Of a stretch of DNA of 48,469 nucleotides, positions 8,418 through 17,609 are shown one piece after another (the first letter of the stretch is position 1; the number at the start of each line of letters is the position of its first letter). Below the pieces are notes generated by a model. It was not told the DNA's origin, did not search any database, and worked only from the letters and a program-made list of their open reading frames with translations. Source of the DNA: Marmoricola sp. (lineage in GTDB: Bacteria; Actinomycetota; Actinomycetes; Propionibacteriales; Nocardioidaceae); NCBI GenBank assembly GCA_025964775.1, contig JAOPYE010000022.1, positions 1-48,469 on the forward strand, given 5' to 3'. A program made the position numbers and the translations under genes.

Positions 8418-9041
8418 ATGCCGAGCAAGGGCGCCACCCTCGAGCTTGCAGTGCTCGGACTCCTCCAGGAGTCCCCGCTGCACGGCTACGAGCTGCGCAA
8501 GCGCCTGAACCTGCTCCTGGGCTGGACGCGGCTACTCTCCTACGGCTCCTTGTACCCGGCCCTGAAGCGGATGTTGCGCTCGGGCTGGATCACCGAGGTC
8601 GCCATGATGTCGAGCTCGGTCTCGCGTCGCCAGCGGATCGTCTACCAGATCACCCCGGCGGGGATCGAGTTCTTCGCCTCGGAGATCACCGAGGCCGGAC
8701 CGGCCGCCTGGGAGGACGAGAGCTTCAACATGCGGTTCGCGTTCTTCTCGCGCACCGACGCCGGGGTCCGGATGCGCATCCTCGAAGGCCGCCGTTCGCG
8801 GCTGCAGGAGCGCCTGGACCGTTCCCGGGCGCTGAGCAGCGGTTCCGACCGCTACCAGACCGAGCTGCGACGGCACGCGACCGAGTCGGTCGAGCGTGAA
8901 GTCCGCTGGCTCACCGACCTGATCGAAGCCGAGCGTTCCAGCCAGGACCGCAGCGGCGCACCGGCCACCCGGCCGACCCGACCTGCGACCGCACCCCCGG
9001 TCGTACCCACCACCACAGACCTCAGCACCGAAATCAGTTGA
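8418..9041 (+). CDS. PadR-family transcriptional regulator
   Basis: A 207-aa PadR-type repressor. The N-terminal winged helix reads [19 protein letters not shown], then [12 protein letters not shown] and SGWITE, then [16 protein letters not shown] for the wing. The C-terminal half (residues about 95-175) is the helical Vir_act_alpha_C-like dimerisation region, and the last 35 residues are Thr/Pro-rich and probably disordered. It precedes ino1 by 23 nt and is likely cotranscribed with it. The same padR-ino1 pair occurs in mycobacteria (Rv0047c-Rv0046c), so control of inositol-phosphate synthesis is a reasonable guess. A CGATA repeat array just upstream is a candidate autoregulatory operator. 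The effector is unknown. Confidence 0.85.
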   Translation: MPSKGATLELAVLGLLQESPLHGYELRKRLNLLLGWTRLLSYGSLYPALKRMLRSGWITEVAMMSSSVSRRQRIVYQITPAGIEFFASEITEAGPAAWEDESFNMRFAFFSRTDAGVRMRILEGRRSRLQERLDRSRALSSGSDRYQTELRRHATESVEREVRWLTDLIEAERSSQDRSGAPATRPTRPATAPPVVPTTTDLSTEIS

Positions 9042-9064
9042 GAGAGAAAGCAGGAGGAACAGCC

Positions 9065-10156
9065 ATGGCGAAAGTTCGCGTAGGCATCGTGGGAGTGGGC
9101 AACTGCGCCACTTCCCTCATCCAGGGCGTCGAGTACTACAAGAACGCCGACCCGAACGGGACCGTGCCCGGACTCATGCACGTCATGTTCGGTGACTACC
9201 ACGTCTCCGACGTGGAGTTCGTCGCGGCGTTCGACGTCGACGCCAAGAAGGTCGGCTTCGACCTCTCCGACGCGATCAACAACTCGGAGAACAACACGAT
9301 CCGCATCTGCGACGTGCCGCCGACCGGCGTGACCGTCCTGCGCGGTCCGACCAACGACGGCCTCGGCAAGTACTACCGGGCGACCATCGAGGAGTCCGAC
9401 GCGGAGCCTGTCGACGTCGTCGCGGCCCTCAAGGACGCCCAGGTCGACGTGCTCGTCTCCTACCTCCCGGTGGGCTCCGAGATCGCCGACAAGTTCTACG
9501 CCCAGTGCGCGATCGACGCGAACGTCGCGTTCGTCAACGCCCTGCCGGTGTTCATCGCCTCCGACCCCGAGTGGGCCAAGAAGTTCGAGGACGCCGGCGT
9601 CCCGATCATCGGTGACGACATCAAGAGCCAGGTCGGCGCCACCATCACCCACCGCGTGATGGCGAAGTTGTTCGAGGACCGCGGGGTCGCGCTGGACCGC
9701 ACCTACCAGCTCAACGTCGGCGGCAACATGGACTTCAAGAACATGCTCGAGCGTGAGCGCCTGGAGTCCAAGAAGGTCTCGAAGACGCAGGCCGTGACCT
9801 CGAACCTGCACGGATCGCTGGCCGGCAAGGTCAACGACCGCAACGTGCACATCGGCCCGTCGGACTACGTGGCCTGGCTCGACGACCGCAAGTGGGCCTA
9901 CGTCCGCCTCGAGGGTCGCGCGTTCGGTGACGTTCCGATCAACCTCGAGTACAAGCTCGAGGTCTGGGACTCCCCGAACTCGGCCGGCATCATCATCGAC
10001 GCCATCCGTGCGGCCAAGATCGCCAAGGACCGCGGCATCGGCGGCCCGCTGCTGTCGGCGAGCTCGTACCTGATGAAGTCGCCGCCGGTGCAGCGTCCCG
10101 ACGACGAGGGCATGGCTTCGGTCGAGGCCTTCATCCGCGGAGACGTCGAGCGCTGA
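9065..10156 (+). CDS. ino1: Myo-inositol-1-phosphate synthase
   Basis: A 363-aa NAD-dependent enzyme that converts glucose-6-phosphate to 1L-myo-inositol-1-phosphate. It supplies phosphatidylinositol, and in actinobacteria also mycothiol. [20 protein letters not shown] is the Rossmann dinucleotide site. Later family blocks include [42 protein letters not shown] and [12 protein letters not shown]. Length and sequence fit the short actinobacterial type rather than the about 530-aa eukaryotic type. The ATG at 9065 has a strong AGGAGGA ribosome-binding site 6-8 nt upstream; the in-frame earlier start at 9038 lacks one. A strong hairpin terminator follows the stop. Confidence 0.95.
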   Translation: MAKVRVGIVGVGNCATSLIQGVEYYKNADPNGTVPGLMHVMFGDYHVSDVEFVAAFDVDAKKVGFDLSDAINNSENNTIRICDVPPTGVTVLRGPTNDGLGKYYRATIEESDAEPVDVVAALKDAQVDVLVSYLPVGSEIADKFYAQCAIDANVAFVNALPVFIASDPEWAKKFEDAGVPIIGDDIKSQVGATITHRVMAKLFEDRGVALDRTYQLNVGGNMDFKNMLERERLESKKVSKTQAVTSNLHGSLAGKVNDRNVHIGPSDYVAWLDDRKWAYVRLEGRAFGDVPINLEYKLEVWDSPNSAGIIIDAIRAAKIAKDRGIGGPLLSASSYLMKSPPVQRPDDEGMASVEAFIRGDVER

Positions 10157-10180
10157 CCTGAGGATCTCAACTGATTTCGG

Positions 10181-10216
10181 CATCGAGCCCCGGACCTCCT
10201 GGTCCGGGGCTCGATG
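10181..10216 (+). terminator. Intrinsic terminator after ino1
   Basis: A perfect 16-bp inverted repeat (10181-10196 with 10201-10216) around a 4-nt TCCT loop, followed by ATTT. It lies 24 nt after the ino1 stop. Confidence 0.85.
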
Positions 10217-10294
10217 ATTTCTCGGCGGTAAACACCTGATGTCTTCGGGTCCAGGGGGATGTGCTCGACCCTTCGGGGTCACTACGTTGTCCAG

Positions 10295-10873
10295 ATGAGC
10301 GATGACACTCCAGCCCCACCGCCCGAAGGCGCCCCCACACCGCCTCCTCCGCCGCCACCGATGCCGCCCCCGATGCCACCGCCCCCACCGGCGTACGGAA
10401 GTGCACCGCCGCCGCCGGCCTACGGAAGCGCACCGCCGCCCTACAGCGCACCGATGCCTCCAGCGGGCGCCGTCCCGGCCATTCCGTACGCCGCCTGGCC
10501 GCAGCGCTTCCTGGCCTGGCTGATCGACAACGGGCCGGTGTTCGTCGTGATCATCATCCTGGAGGCTGCCCTCGGCAACGGCGGCAACATTCTCGGTGAC
10601 CTGATCGCACTGGGTTGGTTCATCTACAACTACGGCATCCAGCAGGGCACGACGGGTTACACGCTCGGCAAGGGCATCATCGGGATCAAGACGATCAACG
10701 AGTCGACCGGACAGCCGGTCGGCACCGGGATGGCCATCGTGCGCGGCATCACGCACATCCTCGACACCCTCGCGTGCTTCATCGGCTGGTTCTGGCCGTT
10801 GTGGGACGACAAGAGGCAGACCTTCGCGGACAAGATCCTGACCCAGGTCGTCATCGTCGCGCCGAAGTCCTGA
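10295..10873 (+). CDS. RDD-family membrane protein with Pro-rich N-terminus
   Basis: A 192-aa protein. The first 65 residues are nearly all Pro, Ala, Gly, Tyr and Ser, including two YGSAPPP units, and are likely a disordered cytoplasmic tail. The RDD domain follows: PQRFLAWLIDNG carries the conserved Arg and Asp, with hydrophobic segments FVVIIILEAAL, ILGDLIALGWFIYNYGI and ILDTLACFIGWFWPL, and the typical GYTLGKGIIGIKTI and DKRQTFADKILTQV motifs. RDD proteins are suspected transporters or accessory membrane proteins, but the function is unsettled. The ATG at 10295 starts the Pro-rich tail; the upstream in-frame ATG at 10259 has no ribosome-binding site. It is transcribed separately from ino1. 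Confidence 0.82.
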   Translation: MSDDTPAPPPEGAPTPPPPPPPMPPPMPPPPPAYGSAPPPPAYGSAPPPYSAPMPPAGAVPAIPYAAWPQRFLAWLIDNGPVFVVIIILEAALGNGGNILGDLIALGWFIYNYGIQQGTTGYTLGKGIIGIKTINESTGQPVGTGMAIVRGITHILDTLACFIGWFWPLWDDKRQTFADKILTQVVIVAPKS

Positions 10874-10921
10874 CACGACGTCGATCCGACATCGCCTCAC
10901 GCCCGGCATCCAGGTCCCACC

Positions 10922-10927
10922 TACGAT
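10922..10927 (+). promoter_or_regulatory. -10 box (TACGAT) for leaderless transcript
   Basis: CCTACGAT ends 7 nt before the GTG at 10935. This supports GTG 10935 over the ATG at 10926, which overlaps the box itself. Confidence 0.45.
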
Positions 10928-10934
10928 GCCGGGC

Positions 10935-11630
10935 GTGACTGTTTCCGACGCAGAGCCGGTGCCGGTCGGCAGCCTGCGGGCCGGTCGTCGCCGATTCAGC
11001 GCCGTGCCCGACCGGATGCTGGTGCCGGGCATCGTCCTCGCGGTGGCTGCACTGGCCGCGCAGATCGTCGTCCAGACCCTCGACGGTGACCTGCTCGCCA
11101 GCACCCAGGCCTGCGTGCGCACCTACGCCGGCCTGCCGGTCGTGACCACCTGCGGGCCGACGCTCGTGCGGGGACAGCTTGCCTTCGTCGTCGGCCTCTT
11201 CCTCTTCCTGCTCCTCGGTCAGCTGTGGGTGGCCGGGATGAACAGGGCCTGCCTCGATGTCGTCGACGACGTCCCCGTGCGCAGCCCGTTCGCCGGCTGG
11301 AGCCTGATCCGGGTCCTGCCGACCGCGGCAGTGGTCTCGGCCGCGATCACGGTCGGGCTGTTCCTGTGCGTGCTGCCAGGAGTGCTGATCGCCTTCGCCA
11401 CCATGTACGCGACCACGTCCGCAGTCGATCGCGGTACCGGCGCGCTCGCCTCGATCAAGGTCAGCGTCGACCTCGTCCTCGGCGATCTGCGGCGCGAGTC
11501 CGGGTTCGCCCTGCGCAGCACCGGTCTCCTGCTCGTCGGCCTGCTGTGCCTGGTCGTCGGACTCTTCGCGGCCATTCCCGTGGTGCTCCTGGCCCAGGCC
11601 GAGCGTTACCGGGCCAGGGTCCCCGGCTAA
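10935..11630 (+). CDS. Hypothetical four-helix membrane protein
   Basis: A 231-aa protein I do not recognise by family. It has hydrophobic segments near residues 25-42 (MLVPGIVLAVAALAAQIVV), 75-95 (LAFVVGLFLFLLLGQLWVAG), 125-155 (AAVVSAAITVGLFLCVLPGVLIAF) and 200-225 (GLLLVGLLCLVVGLFAAIPVVLL). A paired-cysteine extracytoplasmic loop (QACVRT...TTCGPT) lies between the first two. The layout recalls DUF975-like or RDD-associated membrane proteins, and its neighbour is an RDD gene. The start at GTG 10935 rests on the -10 box 7 nt upstream. Its stop overlaps the stop of the convergent PLP-enzyme gene by 3 nt. Confidence 0.7.
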   Translation: MTVSDAEPVPVGSLRAGRRRFSAVPDRMLVPGIVLAVAALAAQIVVQTLDGDLLASTQACVRTYAGLPVVTTCGPTLVRGQLAFVVGLFLFLLLGQLWVAGMNRACLDVVDDVPVRSPFAGWSLIRVLPTAAVVSAAITVGLFLCVLPGVLIAFATMYATTSAVDRGTGALASIKVSVDLVLGDLRRESGFALRSTGLLLVGLLCLVVGLFAAIPVVLLAQAERYRARVPG

Positions 11631-12607
11631 CGGGGCCCGTGCGTGTTCAGCCAGAGGACGGGGCCGGGCAGGTCGCGACCCAGGTCGGCGATCGCGGCCA
11701 GTGCCTTCCCCGTGTAGACCGGTTCCAGCTCGAGACCCAGACGTGCGGCGCGCTCGACCATGCTGGTCGAAGCCGGTGTCGGATCGCCGTACGTGGTGCC
11801 GAGCCAGTCAGCGGCCGTGACCAGGTCCTCTGCTCCGACGGACGGCAGGTCGGTCGCCCCACGTGAGGCCAGCAGGGACGCGGTCCTGGTTGCCAGCCGG
11901 GCGATCACCGGTGCGTCGAGCGGGAACGAATCGTTGACGACCGCACCGAAGACACGCGTGCCCAGGCCAGCGAGCTTGAGTCCGAGGGCCAGACCGGCGG
12001 CAGTTCCGCCCGAGCCGATCGCTGTGACCACCGTCGCCGGCTCCGGGAGATCGCCCGCACGCACCTGCGCAGCGATCTCGAGCGCGGCCTCAACGTAGCC
12101 GAGCGAGCCGACCGCGTTGGACCCGCCGGCGGGGAGGTACCACGGCAGCCGTCCGCGCCGGATGTTGCTCGCGATCAGCCACGGTGCCGCCCGTCGCAGC
12201 TGCCGTACGCCGGAGTACCGGTGGATCTGTGCACCGGAGGCCTCAAGCCTGGCGAGCTGCTGGCGGACGTGGTCGTCGACCGGCTGGTCGACGAGGCCGA
12301 GCACGGTGCGCAGCCCGTGCTCGCGCCCGTAGAGCGCACACGCCAGTCCCCAGTGGGTACCGATTCCGCCCACCGTGAAGAGGGTGTTCGTCCCCCGCCG
12401 CGCGGCTTCGGGGATGATCCATTCGAGCTTGCGGACCTTGTTGCCGGCCCAGGCGCCGTCGCCGTACCGGCTCTCGTCCTTGATCCACAGATCGACGTCG
12501 CCGATGAGCCCGTCGAGTGGTCGCACCGGACTCGGGGCGGTGCCCAGCGCGACGTGGCCGAGATCGAGTCCGGGCCAGCGCTGATGGAGCAGCGAGGTCG
12601 CAGGCAT
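11627..12607 (-). CDS. PLP-dependent D-cysteine desulfhydrase / ACC deaminase-like enzyme
   Basis: A 326-aa fold-type II PLP enzyme. GNKVRKLEW near residue 58 carries the PLP lysine; TVGGIGTHWGLACA, YLPAGGSNAVGSLGYVEAA and AIGSGGTAAGLALG are the usual phosphate- and substrate-binding loops. Family members remove sulfide from D-cysteine or deaminate 1-aminocyclopropane-1-carboxylate. Distinguishing these needs active-site residues I cannot align with certainty. The ATG lies 6 nt after the stop of the SRPBCC gene on the same strand, suggesting one transcript. Confidence 0.8.
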   Translation of the reverse strand: MPATSLLHQRWPGLDLGHVALGTAPSPVRPLDGLIGDVDLWIKDESRYGDGAWAGNKVRKLEWIIPEAARRGTNTLFTVGGIGTHWGLACALYGREHGLRTVLGLVDQPVDDHVRQQLARLEASGAQIHRYSGVRQLRRAAPWLIASNIRRGRLPWYLPAGGSNAVGSLGYVEAALEIAAQVRAGDLPEPATVVTAIGSGGTAAGLALGLKLAGLGTRVFGAVVNDSFPLDAPVIARLATRTASLLASRGATDLPSVGAEDLVTAADWLGTTYGDPTPASTSMVERAARLGLELEPVYTGKALAAIADLGRDLPGPVLWLNTHGPR

Positions 12608-12613
12608 GCCTGC

Positions 12614-13093
12614 TCAGGCCTCGGCAGTTGCCTTGATCTTGCCCAGCGTCGAGGCCATGTCGGCCTCGAGCGTGCTGGTGAACGTGGGGACGCCGCCGAA
12701 CATGGCCTTGGTCAGCCGCACCGAGATGTCCGAGATGCCGTCCGGGGCCTCACGCGTCGAGGTCAACCGGGTCCCGCCGTCGGCAGTCGACTCGAGCTTC
12801 ATGCTCCAGATCGTGAAATTCTCCTTCACCCGCCAGGCGATCTCGCCGGTCGAGTCCGAACCGGGCGCGGAGAAGCGGATCACCTTGCTCCGCGTCGGCC
12901 ACACCTTCAGGCCACTGCGGTTGATGTTGAACAGGTGGGCGCCGAGGCCGTTCTCGCCACGCAGGATCGACTTGGCGGTCTGCGGACTCCACTGCGGCAT
13001 GTTGCGCAGGTCGGAGACAAGCGCCCAGACCGTGGCCGCTGGGGCGGCGATCTCGGTGCTGGCCGAAATGGGTGCGACGTCGGTGAGCGGCAT
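12614..13093 (-). CDS. SRPBCC (START-like) family protein
   Basis: A 159-aa protein of the polyketide cyclase/dehydrase-like SRPBCC superfamily, which forms a hydrophobic ligand-binding barrel. The pattern ISASTEIAAPAATVWALVSDLRNMPQWSP at the N-terminus (read in pieces), the WSMKLESTADGGTRLT strand pair and a long amphipathic C-terminal helix (TFTSTLEADMASTLGKIKA) are characteristic. The ligand is unknown. The ATG at 13093 is chosen because AGGAG lies 7 nt upstream; a longer in-frame start at 13246 adds an unrelated low-quality extension. It leads the PLP-enzyme gene in a likely two-gene operon. Confidence 0.8.
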   Translation of the reverse strand: MPLTDVAPISASTEIAAPAATVWALVSDLRNMPQWSPQTAKSILRGENGLGAHLFNINRSGLKVWPTRSKVIRFSAPGSDSTGEIAWRVKENFTIWSMKLESTADGGTRLTSTREAPDGISDISVRLTKAMFGGVPTFTSTLEADMASTLGKIKATAEA

Positions 13094-13317
13094 GCGGGAC
13101 TCCTGAGGGTGAGGTGCCCTGAGAGTACCGACGGGCGGGCCCATCGGCGTGTGTCGCTGATCACGGGTCCGACGGCGGTGCCCTGTGAGGTCGTCTCTAC
13201 CGTCCTGGTCGGCCGACCCCGACATCGACCTGACCTGTTTGACCACATACGCACCACGAACGGCTTAGGCTGGCGCGGACGCCCTTCCCTCCTGAGCACC
13301 CCCTGAGGCTGATCCCG

Positions 13318-16113
13318 ATGCTGCACAAGCTGCTTCCGCTGCGGACCCTGGCCGCGGTCCTGACCGCGCTCCTGCTCGTCGGGGGGATCCAGGCCTCTGC
13401 GTCCGCCACCACCAGGCGCAGCCTGAGCATCTCGGTCTCGCCCACCGGTGCCGCCGTGCGCACGCCGGTCCGCTTCGCCGGCACGCTGTCCAGGTCACCG
13501 CGAGGGACCCGGGTCATGATCCAGCGCCGGATCGGCACGAGGTGGGTGACCTCGAAGACCACGCGCACCACCACGGCCCGAGGCACGTACGCCGTCTCGG
13601 TCACCCTGCCGTCCTCGGTCGGCACCTACTCCTACCGTGCCTTCGCAGCGCGCACCAGCCGGCTGGCAGCGGCCGCGTCGCGGACGCTGCGGGTCGCAGC
13701 CCTGACCCAGGCGTACGTGTCGTTGACCGCGTCGCCCACCAGCCTGACCGCCGGCAACAGCACCACGCTCGCCGGCGCCGTGTACCCGTTCGTCAAGAAC
13801 ACCCTGGTCACCGTCCAGCGCCGGAGCGGCACCACCTGGGTCAACGTGACCAGCACCCCGCTGTCGGCCGGCGGCACCTTCAGCCGAGCCGTCGGCGTCG
13901 TCACGACCACGACCTTCCGGGTGACCGTCCCCCGGGTCGGCTCGTACTCCCCGGCCGTCTCGCGTGAGCAGGTCGTCACCGCGAAGCCGGCCATCGCGAC
14001 CGGCAGCCTGCCATCCGGCACCCGCCTGGCGACGTACTCGACGACGCTCACGACGGTCGGCGGGATCAAGGGCACCTGGACGGCCTCGCCGCTTCCGGCC
14101 GGCCTCGCGCTGAACGCCGCCACCGGCGTCATCTCCGGTACGCCGACCGCTGTCGGCGACACCTCGGTCGTCATCGGCTTCACCCAGACCGGCGGCCCGG
14201 CCGCTGCGTCGAAGACCCTGAACCTGCACATCGGCCAGGCGACCAGCCCGGTCATCAGCACGACCAGCCTGCCCAACGGCACCCGCTTGTCCTCGTACAC
14301 GACGACGTTGATCGCAGCGGGCAATCCGGCGGGCACGTGGACCGTCTCGCAACTGCCTCATGGCTTGTCGATGCCGGATCCCCATAACGGCGTCATCCTC
14401 GGTACGCCCGACACCATTGGCGACACCAACGTCGTCGTCGGCTTCACCCAGACCAACACCGGCCTGAGCGCCGCGCCCAAGACGCTCGGCCTGCACGTCA
14501 ACCAGGCGGCCGCTCCGGTGATCACCACGTCGAGCCTGCCGCGAACCGATCAGAATTCCTCCTACGGTCCGGTGCAGCTCACGGTCTCAACCACGGGCAA
14601 CCCCGCCGGCACCTGGACCGCGACGCCGCTCCCAGCTGGGCTGTCAGTTGACTCCGCCACCGGGATCATCTCCGGGACGGTCTCGGCCGGGGCGAACAGC
14701 GCGAACGTGGCGATCAACTTCACCCAGACCAGCACCGGCCTCGGGGCCGCACCGGTGACCCTTTTCCTGCAGGTCGGCACAGCGAACAACCCGGTGATCG
14801 CGACGTCCAGCCTGCCCGACGGGACCAGGACGCTGGCGTACACCGCATCGCTGACTGCGGCCGGTGGAGCCACCGGCACCTGGACGGCCGCGCCGCTCCC
14901 GGCGGGCGTGACGATCGACCCGACCAGCGGCGTCATCTCCGGTACGCCGTCGGCCGTCGGTAGCACCGACGTGGTCATCGGGTTCACCCAGACCAGCAGC
15001 GGACCTGGCAACGGACTGAGTGCTGCGTCCAAGACGCTCACGCTGCACGTCAACGAGGCACCCGCCCCGGTGATCAGTACCAGCAGCCTCCCGATCGCCA
15101 CCCGCCTCACGCCGTACACGACGACGCTGACTGCGACCGGCAACCCGGCCGGCACCTGGACCGCCACACCGCTGCCGGCCGGACTGTCGCTCAACGCGAC
15201 CACCGGCGTCATCTCCGGCACGCCGACCGGCACCGGAAGCACCGACGTGGTCATCGGCTTCAGCCAGACCAGCACCGGCCTGGCCTCGAACCCGAAGACC
15301 CTGCCGCTGCAGGTCAACCAGGCGGCCCCTCCGGTGATCAGCACCGGAAGCCTGCCGGACGGCACCCGCGGCACCGTGTACACGACGACCCTGACCGCGA
15401 CCGGCAACCCTCCCGGCACGTGGTCCGCGACACCGCTGCCGGCCGGACTGGTCCTGGACCCGAACACGGGCATCATCTCCGGGACACCGACCGCGACCGG
15501 TGACACCAACGTGGTGATCGGCTTCACCCAGACCGACTCCGGGCTGGCGGCTGCGCCGAAGACCCTCACGCTGCACGTCAACGAGGCCACGCCGCCGGTG
15601 ATCGCGACCTCTGTGCTGCCGAGCGCCAACCGGTTCCGCGCCTACTCGACCCAGCTGACCACCGTGGGCGGCCAGGCCGGCACCTGGTCGGCCTCGCCGC
15701 TGCCCGCCGGGCTGAGCCTGGATCCGTCAAGCGGCGTGATCTCGGGGATCCCGAACAACGCCGGAGACACCTCGGTGACGATCAACTTCACCCAGACCAG
15801 CACCGGCCTGGCAGCGACCAGCAAGACGCTGGTGCTCCACGTGAACCAGGACACCCCGGTGATCGCGACGACGAGCCTGCCGAACGGCGCGTTCTTCCAG
15901 CCGTACTCGGTCCAGCTCCAGACGGTGGGGAGCCCGGTGGGCACGTGGTCGACGTCGACATCGCCGCTGCCGCTCGGACTGGGCTTCCACTCTGACGGCA
16001 CCCTCACCGGAACCCCGTTGACCACGGGGGACTTCGTCATCAAGGTGACCTTCAAGGAGACCAGCACCGGGCTCAGCTCGACCGAGGTCAGCCTCAACCT
16101 GCACATCAGCTGA
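13318..16113 (+). CDS. Secreted protein with eight tandem Ig-like (He_PIG-type) repeats
   Basis: A 931-aa predicted secreted protein. Residues 1-30 are a signal peptide (positively charged start, LAAVLTALLLVGG core, ASASA cleavage site). Two different Ig-like domains follow (about 35-130 and 130-220), each with a T/V-Q-R-R strand (VMIQRRIGTRWV, VTVQRRSGTTWV). From about residue 222 to the end there are eight copies of an about 88-aa unit with the pattern PVI.TSSLP.GT..., GTWTATPLPAGL, TGVISGTPT, VVIGFTQT and KTL.LHVN. These resemble putative-Ig (He_PIG) repeats of surface proteins. There is no LPXTG signal, catalytic domain or C-terminal membrane segment, so release or non-covalent wall binding is likely. 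The function is unknown. Confidence 0.85.
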   Translation: MLHKLLPLRTLAAVLTALLLVGGIQASASATTRRSLSISVSPTGAAVRTPVRFAGTLSRSPRGTRVMIQRRIGTRWVTSKTTRTTTARGTYAVSVTLPSSVGTYSYRAFAARTSRLAAAASRTLRVAALTQAYVSLTASPTSLTAGNSTTLAGAVYPFVKNTLVTVQRRSGTTWVNVTSTPLSAGGTFSRAVGVVTTTTFRVTVPRVGSYSPAVSREQVVTAKPAIATGSLPSGTRLATYSTTLTTVGGIKGTWTASPLPAGLALNAATGVISGTPTAVGDTSVVIGFTQTGGPAAASKTLNLHIGQATSPVISTTSLPNGTRLSSYTTTLIAAGNPAGTWTVSQLPHGLSMPDPHNGVILGTPDTIGDTNVVVGFTQTNTGLSAAPKTLGLHVNQAAAPVITTSSLPRTDQNSSYGPVQLTVSTTGNPAGTWTATPLPAGLSVDSATGIISGTVSAGANSANVAINFTQTSTGLGAAPVTLFLQVGTANNPVIATSSLPDGTRTLAYTASLTAAGGATGTWTAAPLPAGVTIDPTSGVISGTPSAVGSTDVVIGFTQTSSGPGNGLSAASKTLTLHVNEAPAPVISTSSLPIATRLTPYTTTLTATGNPAGTWTATPLPAGLSLNATTGVISGTPTGTGSTDVVIGFSQTSTGLASNPKTLPLQVNQAAPPVISTGSLPDGTRGTVYTTTLTATGNPPGTWSATPLPAGLVLDPNTGIISGTPTATGDTNVVIGFTQTDSGLAAAPKTLTLHVNEATPPVIATSVLPSANRFRAYSTQLTTVGGQAGTWSASPLPAGLSLDPSSGVISGIPNNAGDTSVTINFTQTSTGLAATSKTLVLHVNQDTPVIATTSLPNGAFFQPYSVQLQTVGSPVGTWSTSTSPLPLGLGFHSDGTLTGTPLTTGDFVIKVTFKETSTGLSSTEVSLNLHIS
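13987..16110 (+). repeat. Eight tandem about 265-bp coding repeats
   Basis: In-frame tandem repeats coding the eight Ig-like units of the secreted protein. Each unit opens with a Pro-Val-Ile-(Ala/Ser)-Thr block. Units 5 and 6 look most alike; units 3 and 8 are the most divergent. Confidence 0.85.
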
Positions 16114-16122
16114 GGTGTTGCC

Positions 16123-16152
16123 GCCGCCGCCCTAGGAGTTGCGGGCGGCGGC
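16123..16152. terminator. Possible bidirectional hairpin between convergent genes
   Basis: A 10-bp GC-only inverted repeat (16123-16132 with 16143-16152) with a 10-nt loop spans the 3' end of cca, just past the end of the Ig-repeat gene. There is no T-tract, so it is a weak terminator candidate. Confidence 0.35.
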
Positions 16153-17601
16153 CCACGCCAGCAGCGCAGCCCGCGCGTCGTCGTAGGACATCGGGCCGTT
16201 GTCGAGCCGCAGCTCGAGCAGGTACCGGTACGCCGCACCGACCTCGGGCCCGGCGCCGAGCCCGAGGATCTCCATGATCTGGTTGCCGTCGAGGTCGGGG
16301 CGGATCGAGGCCAGCTCCTCCTGCTCCGAGAGCACCGCGATCCGCTCCTCGAGCTCGTCGTAGGTACGGCGGAGCCGCTCGGCCTTGCGCTGGTTGCGGG
16401 TCGTGCAGTCGGCGCGGGTCAGGATGTGCAGCCGGTCCAGCAGCGGGCCGGCGTCGCGGACGTAACGGCGTACCGCCGAGTCGGTCCACTGGCCGTCGCC
16501 GTACCCGTGGAAGCGCAGGTGCAGCTCGACCAGCTTGCAGACGTCGTTGACCTGCTCGGAGGAGAAGCGCAGCGCGACCATCCGCTTCTTCGTCATCTTC
16601 GCGCCCACGACGTCGTGGTGGTGGAAGGTCACCACGCCGTCGTCGGCGAACTTGCGGGTCCGTGGCTTGCCGACGTCGTGCATCAACGCGGCGAACCGGG
16701 AGATGAAGTCCGGCCCGCCCCCGGGCAGCCGGTCCTCCAGCGCGATCGACTGCTCGAGCACGGTCAGGGTGTGCTCGTAGACGTCCTTGTGCCGATGGTG
16801 CTCGTCGCGCTCGAGCGCCAGGGCGGGCAGCTCGGGCAGGACGTACGCCGCGAGCCCCGTCTCGACCAGCAGCAGCAGTCCGGCCCTCGGGTCAGGCGCA
16901 CAGATCAGCTTGACCAGCTCGTCGCGGACCCGCTCGGCGGAGATGATCGTGATCCGCTCGGCCATCGCGGTCATCGCAGCCCGGACGTCATCGGTGACGG
17001 TGAAGCCGAGCTGGGCGGTGAACCTGGCCGCGCGCATCATGCGCAGCGGGTCGTCGGTGAACGAGTCCTCCGGGCGTCCCGGCGTGCGCAGGACCCTGTT
17101 CGCGAGGTCCACGATGCCGCCGTACGGATCGGTGAAGACCTGTCCGGGCAGGCCGATGGCCATCGCGTTGACGGTGAAGTCGCGCCGGACCAGGTCGCCG
17201 GCGAGCTCGTCGCCGTAGGACACGTCCGGTTTGCGGCTGCTCGCGTCGTAGGACTCGGACCGGTACGTCGTGATCTCGATCTGCCACTCGCCGCGACGGC
17301 ATCCGATCGTGCCGAAATCGCGGCCGATGTCCCAGACCGCGTCTGCCCAGCCCTTGATCAACCTCTCGGTGACCTCCGGGCGGGCGGAGGTCGCGAAATC
17401 GAGGTCGTTCTGCAGCCGGCCGAGCATCGCGTCGCGCACCGGTCCGCCGACGAGGGCGATCTGCTCCCCCGCGGCGGCGAACCGCTCGCCGAGCTCGTCG
17501 ATCACCGGAGCCATCCGGAGCAGTTCGGAAACGGCACGGGCCTGAGCACGGGAGATGTTCAGCGGCTCGTTCTGCGTTTCCCTCTGGGACTCCTCGGACA
17601 C
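16132..17601 (-). CDS. cca: CCA tRNA nucleotidyltransferase
   Basis: A protein of about 489 aa of the class II nucleotidyltransferase family that adds or repairs the 3' CCA end of tRNAs. The head domain shows LVGGPVRDAMLGR and DLDFAT (catalytic acidic pair), then GTIGC, RRDFTVNAMA and RTPGRPEDSFTDDPLRMMRAARF. An HD domain follows with HTLTVLEQS and FAALMHDVGKPRTR. Actinobacterial orthologues (Rv3907c, pcnA) have the same length and the same divergent position. GTG 17601 is preferred because a TACAGT -10 box ends 8 nt upstream; an in-frame TTG at 17610 overlaps that box. At least one tRNA in this window (Ile) lacks an encoded CCA, so the enzyme should be needed. Confidence 0.92.
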   Translation of the reverse strand: MSEESQRETQNEPLNISRAQARAVSELLRMAPVIDELGERFAAAGEQIALVGGPVRDAMLGRLQNDLDFATSARPEVTERLIKGWADAVWDIGRDFGTIGCRRGEWQIEITTYRSESYDASSRKPDVSYGDELAGDLVRRDFTVNAMAIGLPGQVFTDPYGGIVDLANRVLRTPGRPEDSFTDDPLRMMRAARFTAQLGFTVTDDVRAAMTAMAERITIISAERVRDELVKLICAPDPRAGLLLLVETGLAAYVLPELPALALERDEHHRHKDVYEHTLTVLEQSIALEDRLPGGGPDFISRFAALMHDVGKPRTRKFADDGVVTFHHHDVVGAKMTKKRMVALRFSSEQVNDVCKLVELHLRFHGYGDGQWTDSAVRRYVRDAGPLLDRLHILTRADCTTRNQRKAERLRRTYDELEERIAVLSEQEELASIRPDLDGNQIMEILGLGAGPEVGAAYRYLLELRLDNGPMSYDDARAALLAWAAARNS

Positions 17602-17609
17602 GGGAGACA

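Noticed and set aside
8852..11122. 756-aa minus-strand open frame over ino1 and RDD genes
   Set aside because: Shadow of well-recognised plus-strand genes; no domains of its own.
13239..13271. TTGACC and TAGGCT as a promoter for the Ig-repeat gene
   Set aside because: The spacer would be 21 nt, too long for a normal sigma-70 promoter; only the -10 box alone is possible.
13987..16110. Regular repeats considered as a CRISPR array
   Set aside because: Units are about 265 bp, fully coding and without spacers; they are protein domain repeats.
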